This document shows, one piece after another, positions 1-6,335 of a stretch of 6,547 bases of DNA. The position numbers and the translations under genes were made by a program. The notes under the pieces were generated by a model, which was not told the origin of the DNA, did no database searches, and worked only from the letters and a program-made list of their open reading frames with translations. The stretch comes from Planctomycetota bacterium (lineage in GTDB: Bacteria; Planctomycetota; SZUA-567): the NCBI GenBank assembly GCA_031270145.1, contig JAISYD010000121.1, positions 1 to 6,547 on the forward strand. Reading direction: 5' to 3'. Position 1 is the stretch's first letter, and each line of letters opens with the position of its first letter.

Positions 1-249
1 TTGCAATATGACGTTTATCACGCCCAGCGCACGTCCGGGGAGTTGGTCGGCTTCCTCCGCGCGCATTTCGGGCGCATCGACCACATCCAAATCGCCGACA
101 ACCCCGGGCGCAACCAACCTGGCACCGGGGAAATCAACTATCCCTTCATCCTGTCTGAGCTGGAGCGGCTTGGCTATCAAGGCTGGATCGGCCTCGAATA
201 CCGGCCCAAAACCTCGGCCGATGCATCCTATGGCTGGATGAAGGCATGA
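1..249 (+). CDS. hyi: Hydroxypyruvate isomerase family protein, C-terminal part (5' end outside window)
   Basis: The family is a TIM-barrel isomerase of the xylose isomerase-like superfamily. Hyi converts hydroxypyruvate to tartronate semialdehyde, and close relatives (OtnI) isomerise 2-oxo-tetronates; both are cytosolic. The 82 visible residues carry the family's C-terminal landmarks: QYDVYHAQR at the start, HIQIADNPGRNQPGTGEINY in the middle (metal and substrate side of the barrel), and GWIGLEYRP near the end. The protein finishes at TGA 247-249. Full-length members have about 260 residues, so roughly two thirds is missing upstream. The TTG at base 1 is simply an internal Leu codon, not a start. 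The gene converges on purU, with 53 bases between the stop codons. Family membership is clear from the sequence. The choice between hydroxypyruvate and 2-oxo-tetronate as substrate cannot be made from this fragment. Confidence 0.85.
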   Translation: MQYDVYHAQRTSGELVGFLRAHFGRIDHIQIADNPGRNQPGTGEINYPFILSELERLGYQGWIGLEYRPKTSADASYGWMKA

Positions 250-263
250 TTGCCTGGAAACGC

Positions 264-293
264 CGGCCAAAGGCGGCCTGACGCCGTTGGGCG
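264..293. terminator. Possible bidirectional terminator hairpin between convergent genes
   Basis: The 53-base gap between the hyi and purU stop codons contains a GC-rich inverted repeat. Positions 267-275 pair with 282-290 around a six-base loop, with one mismatch, and 264-265 pair with 292-293. The location between convergent genes is where a shared terminator is expected. Neither strand has a run of Ts after the stem, so it is not a canonical intrinsic terminator. It is offered as weak evidence only. Confidence 0.3.
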
Positions 294-302
294 CCCGGCC
301 CC

Positions 303-1154
303 TCAAAACACAATTGTCCGATTGCCGCTGACGATGACCCGGCGCTCCAGGTGGAGGCGCACCGCCGCCCCCAGCACCCGCCGCTCGATATCGCGCCCCT
401 TGCGGATGAGATCCTCCACCTCGTCCCGGTGGCTCACCGGGGCCGTGTCCTGGCAGATGATCGGCCCCTGATCCAGCTCGGCGGTGACGTAGTGGGCGGT
501 GGCTCCGATGATCTTCACTCCCTTGGCCAGGGCCTGGTGGTAGGGCTTGGCTCCGACGAAGGCGGGCAGAAAGGAATGGTGGATGTTGATGATCCCGCCC
601 TCCCGGCCGTCGGTGAGGCCGGGGCCGAGTACCTGCATGTAGCGAGCCAGCACCAGCAACTCGATCCGGTATTCCCGGAGTAGCCGCAACTGCTCCGCCT
701 CCGCCTCCGCCCGGTTCTCCCGGCTGGCCGGGATGTGCCGGAAGGGGACCTGGAAATGTTGGCAAAGGCCGGCCAAATCCTCGTGGTTGGCGATGACCAG
801 GGCGATTTCGCCAGGCAGTTCGCCCATCTGGCGGCGGAGCAACAGATCCGCCAGGCAGTGCGGGGCGGTGGAGGCCATGATGGCGATCCGGGGCAGCGGC
901 GAGCCGAAGGACAGCCGCCATTTCATGTTGGTGAATTTCTTGGCCACCAGGGACATGGCGGCGGGGAGATCCTCCCGCGACAGGGCCGAGGCGCCGATGT
1001 CCCAGACCAGGCGCATGAAGAATTTTTTTTCCCGGCTGTCGGTGTGCTGATCCAGGTCGATGATGTTGCCGCGGTATTCGGCCACGAAATGCGTAAGAGC
1101 GGCGACAATGCCGGAGCGGTCGTCGCAGGAGCAGAGCAGGGTGGCGGTTTCCAT
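303..1154 (-). CDS. purU: Formyltetrahydrofolate deformylase PurU
   Basis: PurU hydrolyses 10-formyl-tetrahydrofolate to formate and tetrahydrofolate in the cytosol. It balances the one-carbon pool and, in E. coli, supplies formate for PurT-dependent purine synthesis. The 283 residues match the usual length (about 280). Residues 1-85 form the regulatory ACT domain (TLLCSCDDRSGIVAAL, then REKKFFMRLVWD). Residues 86-283 form the formyltransferase fold. Family marks include PHCLADLLLRRQMGEL (98-113), NIHHSFLPAF (190-199) and HYVTAELDQGPI (221-232). These place the catalytic Asn-His-Asp at N190, H192 and D228, so the enzyme looks intact. The ATG at 1154 begins directly at the ACT domain; only a weak GGGGA lies upstream. 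It starts 17 bases after the second permease stop, as the last gene of the transporter operon, which is an unusual setting. The product call is secure; the reason for the linkage is unknown. Confidence 0.93.
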   Translation of the reverse strand: METATLLCSCDDRSGIVAALTHFVAEYRGNIIDLDQHTDSREKKFFMRLVWDIGASALSREDLPAAMSLVAKKFTNMKWRLSFGSPLPRIAIMASTAPHCLADLLLRRQMGELPGEIALVIANHEDLAGLCQHFQVPFRHIPASRENRAEAEAEQLRLLREYRIELLVLARYMQVLGPGLTDGREGGIINIHHSFLPAFVGAKPYHQALAKGVKIIGATAHYVTAELDQGPIICQDTAPVSHRDEVEDLIRKGRDIERRVLGAAVRLHLERRVIVSGNRTIVF

Positions 1155-1171
1155 TCCAGGTTTCCCCAGGC

Positions 1172-2116
1172 TCAGCGCCGGCTCATTTTTTCGCCGCTCA
1201 GGAAGATGATCCCGATGATTACCCCGCCGGTGAAGATATAGCGGATCCCCGGTTCCATGCCGAGGATGTTCAAGAGGTTCACAATGAGGTAGAGCAGGAC
1301 CGACGAGCCGACGATGCCGATGACGTTCGAGTCGCCCCCGGCAATGCTGGAGCCGCCCATGACCACCACGGCGATGGAGTTAAGCATATATTCGTCGCCC
1401 ATGCTCATGGTGGCGCCGCCGGTGAAGGCGGCGAGCAGGATGCCGGTCAGGCCGGCGAAGACGCCGGACAGGGCGTAGGTAATCAGTTTGTAGCGCTTGA
1501 CGTCCACCCCGCAGAGCCAGGCCGCCTTGAGGTTCTGGCCGATGGCATGGATGTAGCGGCCGTACTGGGCCCGGGCCAAAATCAACTGGGTAAGCGCCGC
1601 CAGCGCCAGGGCGACCAGGAAAATAATCGGCACGACCCCGCCCGCCCGGTAGTTGACGAACCAGGCCAGCCCCTCCGGCGGCTTGATCTGCATGCCCCGG
1701 AAATAAATGATGGAGAGGCTGCGGACAATCAGGCTGGAGGCCAGGGTGGCGATCATCGGCGGCATCAGGATGAAGCGGATCAGGGCGTAGTTGAACATCC
1801 CGATGGCGCCGCCGCCGGCGATGCCGGCGATAGCGCCATAGGGGATGTTGGCGTTGGTCTCGTTCATCAGCGTGAACCCGAGCGACGCCGAAAAGGCGAT
1901 GGTGTTGGGGATCGACAGGTCGATGTTGCCGGGGCCGGTGGTGATCACCAGCATCTGTCCGATCCCAACCAGGATGTAGAAGGTGGCGAAGGAGATGGAG
2001 GCGGACAGGGTGAGAAGGGAGTTTTGCGACGCCGCCGCGATGATCCCGAACACCGCCGCCGCGCCGAGGTAGGACCAAAGCCACTTGTGCGCCAGGAGCG
2101 ACTTGAGGGTGGACAT
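1172..2116 (-). CDS. ABC sugar transporter permease, RbsC family (second permease)
   Basis: This is an inner-membrane permease of the branched-chain/ribose type (BPD_transp_2, RbsC-like), 314 residues. The protein is almost wholly hydrophobic, with about nine or ten membrane segments (for example near 13-30, 38-58, 92-113, 117-136, 160-180, 210-231, 264-284 and 290-307). The cytoplasmic coupling region that contacts the ATPase is AIGQNLKAAWLCGVDVKRYK (191-210), the usual 'A-G-N--AA---G' pattern, followed by YALSGVFAGLTGIL. The typical GGIDLSVG motif is here GNIDLSIPN (63-71). I chose the ATG at 2116 because membrane-protein sequence begins there and a GGGAAGG-like site lies just upstream. The frame stays open further upstream but encodes only an Arg/Pro/Gly-rich shadow of the preceding gene. 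It starts 14 bases after the first permease. Substrate is not evident. Confidence 0.9.
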   Translation of the reverse strand: MSTLKSLLAHKWLWSYLGAAAVFGIIAAASQNSLLTLSASISFATFYILVGIGQMLVITTGPGNIDLSIPNTIAFSASLGFTLMNETNANIPYGAIAGIAGGGAIGMFNYALIRFILMPPMIATLASSLIVRSLSIIYFRGMQIKPPEGLAWFVNYRAGGVVPIIFLVALALAALTQLILARAQYGRYIHAIGQNLKAAWLCGVDVKRYKLITYALSGVFAGLTGILLAAFTGGATMSMGDEYMLNSIAVVVMGGSSIAGGDSNVIGIVGSSVLLYLIVNLLNILGMEPGIRYIFTGGVIIGIIFLSGEKMSRR

Positions 2117-2130
2117 GCCCGCCTTCCCGC

Positions 2131-3114
2131 CTAAAAGTACCGGACCTTGCCGGTACGCTTGAAAAAGCCGCCGATGTAGAGGGCCAGGAGGATGATAATG
2201 CCCTTGACGCCAGCCTGCCAGTCGGTGGAAATCTTTAGCGCCACCAGCAGGTTGGTCACCAGGTGCATGGAGAAGGCGCCCAGGACCGTCCCCGCCGCCG
2301 ACACCTTGCCGCCGACGAAGGCGCCGCCGCCCAGCACCACCGCCGCCACCGACAGCAGCGTGTAGTTCTTGGCCAGGAGCGGATCGGCCGAAGTGGTCAG
2401 GCCGGCCAGGGTCGCCCCGGACAGGATGCCGAAAAGGCCGACCAGGCCGAAGACCGCCACCCGGACGCGGAGGGCCGAGTGCCCGGCCTGCTGGATCGAC
2501 TTGACGTTGTCGCCCACCCCCCGGGCCAAAATGCCGAGGTTGGTCTTGAACATGAGGAAATGCCCGACCAGGGCCAGGACCGCGGCCGCCACGACGGGGT
2601 AGGGGATCCAGGGCGGCTTCAAACGCAGGGCGGCGACGAGCGGGGCCGGGATCGATCCGCCCGGGGTCGGTTGGATGGTGATGGCCAGCCCCGTCCAGAT
2701 GAAGGACATGCCGATGGTGATGATGATCGAGGGCAGCTTCTTCAGATGGACGAAAGCGCCAATCAGCATGTAGACGACCAGGATGCCGAACAGCAGGGCG
2801 AAGCCGAGCGCCAGGTTTTTGCCCATCACCGCGCCGATGACGCAGGTCGTCAGGCTCACCAGGTTTTCCATGGAGAAGTCGATTTCCCCGATGGACATGG
2901 CCAGCATCTGGCCAAGCGAGGCCAGGGCGATGGGTATGCCGAAGACCAGGGTCATGGTCAACAGCGCGTGGTAGCGCTCCGGCGACAGCAGGTTCGGCTG
3001 CTTGTAGACTATGGGGATGAACACCACCAGAAGCGACACCGCCGGCACCAGGCTTTCGCCCCAGCGGGCGAGGCCGCCCTTCCGGGCGTCCAGGGATTGA
3101 GGCTGACTCGACAT
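2131..3114 (-). CDS. ABC sugar transporter permease, RbsC family (first permease)
   Basis: This is a 327-residue inner-membrane permease homologous to the next gene but clearly divergent, so the channel is probably a heterodimer. It has a short polar N-terminus (1-20), then about ten hydrophobic segments (for example 21-37, 52-73, 101-122, 127-147, 171-189, 216-239, 252-270, 274-293 and 300-317). The coupling region toward the ATPase is around ARGVGDNVKSIQQAGHSALR (197-216), less canonical than in its partner. The family's GGIDLSVG motif reads GEIDFSMEN (76-84). The ATG at 3114 is preceded by AAGGGAGGT at 3126-3134, 11 bases away. An open extension upstream to 3288 overlaps the ATPase gene in another frame and lacks membrane character, so I rejected it. 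The substrate cannot be named from the sequence. Confidence 0.9.
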   Translation of the reverse strand: MSSQPQSLDARKGGLARWGESLVPAVSLLVVFIPIVYKQPNLLSPERYHALLTMTLVFGIPIALASLGQMLAMSIGEIDFSMENLVSLTTCVIGAVMGKNLALGFALLFGILVVYMLIGAFVHLKKLPSIIITIGMSFIWTGLAITIQPTPGGSIPAPLVAALRLKPPWIPYPVVAAAVLALVGHFLMFKTNLGILARGVGDNVKSIQQAGHSALRVRVAVFGLVGLFGILSGATLAGLTTSADPLLAKNYTLLSVAAVVLGGGAFVGGKVSAAGTVLGAFSMHLVTNLLVALKISTDWQAGVKGIIILLALYIGGFFKRTGKVRYF

Positions 3115-3154
3115 ATGCTTTGCTGACCTCCCTTGCGCCGCGCCCGGCCAAGCG

Positions 3155-4600
3155 TCAAAACGACGACCGGAGGATGGCCGCCTCGGTGGCCTCGGCTCCG
3201 GGCATTTCGGCCGCGATGGCGCCGTTCCGGAAAACATACACCCGGTCGCAATGCCTGAGCTCGCCCATCTCCGTCGTGTACCAGACAAAGCTCCGGCCCC
3301 GATCCCGCTCCTCGCGGATCAGCCGGTAGATTATCTCCTTGGTGCCGACATCCACGCCCCGGGTCGGATCATCCATCAGGATGGCCCGGGCGGGCGACTC
3401 CAGGCAGCGGGCGAAAAGCACCTTCTGCTGGTTGCCGCCGGAAAGGCTCATGATGTTGTCCTGGAGGGACGCGACCTTGATGTCGATGGCATCGCGCCAG
3501 CGGCCGGAGATGCCCCGCTCCAGCGCGGGATCGATTATCCGGCGCCGCCTGACCTTGGGGTAGACCAGGATGGTCAGGTTGTTGATGATGGACCAGAGGG
3601 GGAAGTTGCCGTCGCGCTGGCGATCCCCCGGTATGAAGGTCAATGGGCCGCGGATGCCGTAATCGGGGTTCTTGCGCCAGTCGAACAGGTCGATCAGGAG
3701 TTCCGTCTGGCCGTGTCCGGCCAAGCCGGCCAAGCCGATCACTTCGCCCTCGCGCAGTTCGATCCGCCGCCCCTCCGGCTCCCCGGCCCGGCGCCGGGGC
3801 GAAATGAGCAGCGGCCGGCCGGAAAGATCGCGCCTTGGCGCGTCGCCGCTTCCGGCCGCCTCCGCCTTGCCGCCCATCAGCTCGATCAGCCGCTCCCGGG
3901 TGGCCTCCCCGCCCTTCGCCTCGCCGGCGACGCGGCCGTCCCGCATCACCACAATGCGATCCGCCGTGGCCAGCACCTCGTCGAGCATATGGGAAATATA
4001 GACGATGCTTACGGAGCCGCCCTTGATTTGGTTGAGGTGGTCGAGAAGCTGCCGGGCAGTGTGGTAATCGAGGGCGCTGGTGGGTTCGTCCAGGATTAGC
4101 AGCCGCAGGCCGTCTCCGGCCGCGAAGGCCTTGGTTATTTCAACCGTTTGCCGCTGGCCCAGGGTGAGGGTTTCCACCCGCCGGTTTGGCTTCACCCTGT
4201 GGCCGGGGAAAATCCGGTCCAGGATCGCGGTGATGGCGTCGCCGGCCCGCTTGCGCCAGCCCCAGCCGCGGAATTCCGGATGGAAGACCCGCAGATTCTC
4301 CGCCACCGTGAGGTTGAGGCAGAGACTCAGCTCCTGGAACACCGCCCACACGCCCCGGGCATTGGCCGCGTGGACGTCGTAATCCGCGCCCTGAACCTGG
4401 CCGTTCAGCGAAAAAGTCCCCGAGGTGGGCGGGAAAATGCCGGTCAGGATGTTCATAAGGGTTGATTTGCCGGCGCCGTTGTGCCCGACCAGCCCCAGGC
4501 ATTCGCCCGGGGCTATGGTCAGGCTGACGTCCGCCAACGCCCGCATGGCGCCGAAGGTTTTGCCGACGCCATTTATCTCGACAACGTCGGACCGCGTCAT
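3155..4600 (-). CDS. Sugar ABC transporter ATPase, two-domain RbsA/MglA type
   Basis: This cytosolic subunit powers carbohydrate uptake; the 481 residues contain two fused nucleotide-binding domains. Domain 1 (about 5-245) is canonical: Walker A GHNGAGKST (39-47), Q-loop Q89, signature LTLGQRQ (145-151), Walker B LLILDEP (167-173) and switch His204. Domain 2 (about 255-480) has the degenerate Walker A normal for this family, GLAGHGQTEL (292-301) with no Lys, then signature LSGGNQQK (386-393). Its Walker B reads ILMDDPTRGVDVG (407-419), with Asp411 where the catalytic Glu usually stands, and there is no switch His. Family members are usually about 500 residues. Here the stretch between the second Walker A and IPGDRQRDG (323-331) is short. 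The ATG at 4600 lies 7 bases after the binding-protein stop. That stop codon (TGA 4610-4608) overlaps the GAGG ribosome site, suggesting translational coupling. Confidence 0.95.
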   Translation of the reverse strand: MTRSDVVEINGVGKTFGAMRALADVSLTIAPGECLGLVGHNGAGKSTLMNILTGIFPPTSGTFSLNGQVQGADYDVHAANARGVWAVFQELSLCLNLTVAENLRVFHPEFRGWGWRKRAGDAITAILDRIFPGHRVKPNRRVETLTLGQRQTVEITKAFAAGDGLRLLILDEPTSALDYHTARQLLDHLNQIKGGSVSIVYISHMLDEVLATADRIVVMRDGRVAGEAKGGEATRERLIELMGGKAEAAGSGDAPRRDLSGRPLLISPRRRAGEPEGRRIELREGEVIGLAGLAGHGQTELLIDLFDWRKNPDYGIRGPLTFIPGDRQRDGNFPLWSIINNLTILVYPKVRRRRIIDPALERGISGRWRDAIDIKVASLQDNIMSLSGGNQQKVLFARCLESPARAILMDDPTRGVDVGTKEIIYRLIREERDRGRSFVWYTTEMGELRHCDRVYVFRNGAIAAEMPGAEATEAAILRSSF

Positions 4601-4607
4601 GTCCGCC

Positions 4608-5645
4608 TCATTCGGGATCGGGCGGGGGCAGTTTCCCGGCCTTGAAGTTGGCGATCATCTGTTGTACCCATTCCTGACTGTAGACGATGGTGGCCACTCC
4701 GCCCTTGGGGGTGACCTTAATGGCCTTCTCCATTTTCGCCACCGTGTCTATGACCAGGGGGAGCAAGCGGATTTCCTTGGGCACATCGGCGCCGTTCAAC
4801 ACCTCGATGGCCTCCCAGAAGGCGATAGTGGAGGCGCCTGGGGCGATGGAGAGCGAGATGGTTTCGTAGCCGCTCTTGTCGTGCAATTCCTTCCAGATCT
4901 CCAGTTCGTCGTAGCGGTTGCCCATGAGGACCAGCGGGATGGGCTTGCCGGCGGCCTCGAAGGCCTTGACCGCGCCGTAGCCGTCGCCGCCCTGGGTCAC
5001 CACCCCGACGACTTCGGGAAGCGAGGGCAGGATGCCGGCCACCGCCTTTTGGGCCACGGAGGCGGTCCAGTCGCCGTACACCTCGGCCACCACCTTGAGC
5101 TTGGGGTATTTCGCCAGAGTGTCGACAATGCCCTTGTGGATGGCGTCGTTGACGTAGGTGCCGGCCAGGCCCCGGATTTCCAGCAGGCTGCCGCCGTTCG
5201 GGAAGCGCTTGCCGACGTATTCAATCTGGGTGCGGCCCATGAACTCGAAGTCGGTGATCAGGCGCCAGGCGTTCTCGTTGGTAATGGCGTTGTCGAAGGA
5301 GACGACGACGATGCCCGCGTCCAGCGCCTCCTGCACCACCGAGTTGAGGGCGGTGGCGGAGGCGGCGTTCAGGACGATGGCGTCGTAGCCCTCGATGATC
5401 AGGCTCTGGATCTGGGCCGCCTGCTCGGCCGCCGAGCTTTCATTGGTGGTGAAGATCGGGGCCTCCTCAATGAGGCCCTTTTGGATGGCGGTCTCGGCCG
5501 CCTTTTTCCAGTCGGAGATCATGCTTTGCCGCCAGGAGTTGCCGGCGTAGTCGTTCGACAGGGCGATGCGCCACTTCTTTTCCCCGGAAGCGGCCGTGCC
5601 CAAGGCCAGCGCCGTCAGGAGTAACGCCAATAAAACTTTTCTCAT
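4608..5645 (-). CDS. Periplasmic sugar-binding protein of the ABC transporter (type I fold)
   Basis: This solute receptor captures the ligand in the periplasm and delivers it to the two permeases. The 345 residues begin with a Sec signal peptide: MRK, a Leu/Ala-rich core (4-17) and a likely cleavage near residues 19-21. There is no cysteine anywhere in the protein, so it is not a lipoprotein. The mature part is a periplasmic-binding-protein type I (RbsB/LacI-like) two-lobe fold. RIALSNDYAGNSWRQSM (26-42) forms the first strand and binding loop, GYDAIVLNAASATAL (86-100) follows, FDNA (117-120) has the ligand-contacting Asp typical of the family, and GGDGYGAVKAFEAAG (219-233) lies in the second lobe. 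The ATG at 5645 was chosen because it begins the signal peptide and has AAGGAG six bases upstream. A 61-codon in-frame extension has no signal peptide. It is first in the operon. The ligand is unknown. Confidence 0.92.
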   Translation of the reverse strand: MRKVLLALLLTALALGTAASGEKKWRIALSNDYAGNSWRQSMISDWKKAAETAIQKGLIEEAPIFTTNESSAAEQAAQIQSLIIEGYDAIVLNAASATALNSVVQEALDAGIVVVSFDNAITNENAWRLITDFEFMGRTQIEYVGKRFPNGGSLLEIRGLAGTYVNDAIHKGIVDTLAKYPKLKVVAEVYGDWTASVAQKAVAGILPSLPEVVGVVTQGGDGYGAVKAFEAAGKPIPLVLMGNRYDELEIWKELHDKSGYETISLSIAPGASTIAFWEAIEVLNGADVPKEIRLLPLVIDTVAKMEKAIKVTPKGGVATIVYSQEWVQQMIANFKAGKLPPPDPE

Positions 5646-5651
5646 GCCTTT

Positions 5652-5657
5652 CTCCTT
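5652..5657 (-). promoter_or_regulatory. Ribosome-binding site deciding the start of the solute-binding protein
   Basis: On the minus strand AAGGAG lies six bases before the ATG at 5645. It selects this start over the in-frame ATGs further upstream (for example at 5828), none of which opens a signal peptide. A run of nine Ts (minus strand, 5659-5667) sits directly upstream of the site. Confidence 0.85.
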
Positions 5658-5803
5658 TAAAAAAAAACGACCGAAAGTTGCCGCCATGCAATTTCCCACG
5701 ATTTTTCCGCCAAACCGCCCGCGCGCCGCGATCCCACTATTGATTATGGGGATTCGCGAAGCGTCAGTTACGTACTCTCCCTTTTTTTCGCTTTGCCGGG
5801 GGC

Positions 5804-5816
5804 GCGAACCGTTCGC
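5804..5816. promoter_or_regulatory. Perfect 13-base dyad in the operon leader, possible operator
   Basis: GCGAAC and GTTCGC flank a single central base, giving a perfect inverted repeat. It lies about 80 bases downstream of the predicted transcription start. Its centre is 63 bases from that of the larger dyad at 5863-5884, close to six helical turns. It could be a secondary repressor site, or form a five-pair RNA hairpin with a three-base loop. Sugar transport operons of this family are often controlled by LacI-type regulators, but no regulator gene is visible here. Confidence 0.35.
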
Positions 5817-5862
5817 AAGTAAAAGCAAAAGCCTGGATCACAGAGAATAAAGCAAGGGCAAT

Positions 5863-5884
5863 CGGCGTAACCGCGTTGTCGCCG
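5863..5884. promoter_or_regulatory. Dyad just downstream of the operon promoter, possible operator
   Basis: The arrangement is CGGCG, one base, AAC, CGC, GTT, two bases, CGCCG: an inner and an outer inverted repeat sharing a centre near 5873. It starts about 8 bases past the predicted transcription start of the transporter operon, a classical repressor position. The AAC...GTT core resembles that of the second dyad at 5804-5816. Operator function is inferred from position and symmetry only. Confidence 0.35.
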
Positions 5885-5898
5885 TCTTTGCCCAGCAT

Positions 5899-5926
5899 AT
5901 CTTACCGCCTTGCCGCGTCTTGTCAA
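5899..5926 (-). promoter_or_regulatory. Sigma70-type promoter of the transporter-purU operon
   Basis: On the minus strand a perfect -35 box TTGACA (5921-5926) is followed after 16 bases by TAAGAT (5899-5904), four of six matches to the -10 consensus. Transcription would start near 5892 and run through all five genes. The -35 box sits inside an 11-base dyad, TCTTG-T-CAAGA (5918-5928), which could be coincidence or a regulator site. No better promoter is visible nearer to the gene. Confidence 0.6.
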
Positions 5927-5981
5927 GAAAGGGGCGGATTTTTTCCCGGGGTAATTTATAGAAATGCGGCCGGAGAAAGAA

Positions 5982-6137
5982 ATGAAGGAGGAACCGGAGG
6001 CATGGATTTACGCCGACGGGGCCTGTTCCGGGAATCCCGGGCCGGGCGGCTGGGGCGCCATTCTCCATAAAAACGCCCGAGAGACGAGACGCGCCAGCGG
6101 AAAAAACTTGACATCGCGCCTGCCGGGGATACAGTAG
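5982..6137 (+). pseudogene. rnhA: Truncated ribonuclease HI gene (N-terminal fragment)
   Basis: RNase HI cleaves the RNA strand of RNA-DNA hybrids in the cytosol. Read from ATG 5982, the frame encodes 51 residues whose part WIYADGACSGNPGPGGWGAI (8-27) is the hallmark N-terminal beta-hairpin of RNase HI, including the first catalytic Asp (D12). A GGAG ribosome site lies six bases before this ATG; another in-frame ATG is at 5964. Recognisable similarity fades after about residue 40 and the frame stops at TAG 6135-6137. Intact RNase HI has about 150 residues. The TNNRMEL segment with the catalytic Glu, the TDSQYV segment and the C-terminal GH(A/S)G loop cannot be found in any forward frame downstream. 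The fragment therefore lacks most of the active site and cannot be a working nuclease. It is best read as a gene remnant left by a deletion or rearrangement; an assembly junction is the alternative. Confidence 0.8.
6108..6135 (+). promoter_or_regulatory. Sigma70-type promoter for the downstream secreted-protein gene
   Basis: A perfect TTGACA (6108-6113) is followed after 16 bases by TACAGT (6130-6135), four of six matches to the -10 consensus. Transcription would begin near 6142, giving a leader of about 290 bases before ATG 6431. The promoter lies within the last codons of the rnhA remnant, as expected if a rearrangement joined the fragment to new upstream DNA of the next gene. Confidence 0.55.
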
Positions 6138-6335
6138 GGGAACTTCGGATCGCTAGCTGGTTTTGCAAACGTCGACTCCATGCCGAAGCGGATATTCCGG
6201 ATTCTCGACCGGTACTCCCGGCTCCATACGAAATCTTTGTTCCCATCGTGCGGGTTGACTTCTTTTCAATGGCGGCAAGCGGATTTGCGTCCGAGTTCCT
6301 GGCCGAGGAAATGGCCGCGATTCATGTTAAGCAAC

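Larger units (their letters stand above)
5646..5892 (-). other. Long untranslated leader of the transporter operon
   Basis: About 247 bases separate the predicted transcription start (near 5892) from the binding-protein start codon. I see no convincing small gene here. The leader contains two dyads (5863-5884 and 5804-5816), an eight-base palindrome TTCGCGAA (5753-5760), and an alternative -10-like CATAAT (minus strand, 5743-5748) with no good -35. Close to the gene there is an eight-pair stem with one bulged base (5673-5695), followed after five bases by nine Ts (5659-5667). The length and structures leave room for regulation in DNA or RNA, but no known riboswitch class is recognisable. Confidence 0.45.

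Noticed and set aside
2263..3126. 287-codon plus-strand frame opposite the first permease
   Set aside because: The composition is dominated by Gln/Asp/Gly/Arg/His with no recognisable domain, typical of the antisense of a hydrophobic protein gene.
1172..3151. Continuous 659-codon minus-strand frame, apparently a double-length permease
   Set aside because: Only the part from 2116 down is membrane protein. The upstream part is Arg/Pro/Gly/His-rich and is the out-of-frame shadow of the first permease gene.
4425..5624. 399-codon plus-strand frame opposite the solute-binding protein
   Set aside because: It is an antisense shadow in GC-rich DNA, rich in Gly/Asp/Val/His with no domain. The minus-strand protein is a clear periplasmic-binding-protein homologue.
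5700..5780. GGAGAGTA on the minus strand (5773-5780), recalling the start of tetrahydrofolate riboswitches in an operon that encodes PurU
   Set aside because: The remaining conserved core and the closing CUCC strand are not found downstream, so the match is only eight bases. A covariance search against the Rfam THF model would settle it.
5646..5828. In-frame 61-residue N-terminal extension of the solute-binding protein
   Set aside because: It would place the signal peptide internally, and the extension has no ribosome site. AAGGAG six bases before ATG 5645 fixes the start.
6002..6070. Short frame from ATG 6002 (22 residues) behind a very good AAGGAGG sequence
   Set aside because: It lies out of frame inside the rnhA remnant, whose own frame shows clear RNase HI homology. 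The Shine-Dalgarno-like string is explained by Lys/Glu codons of that frame.
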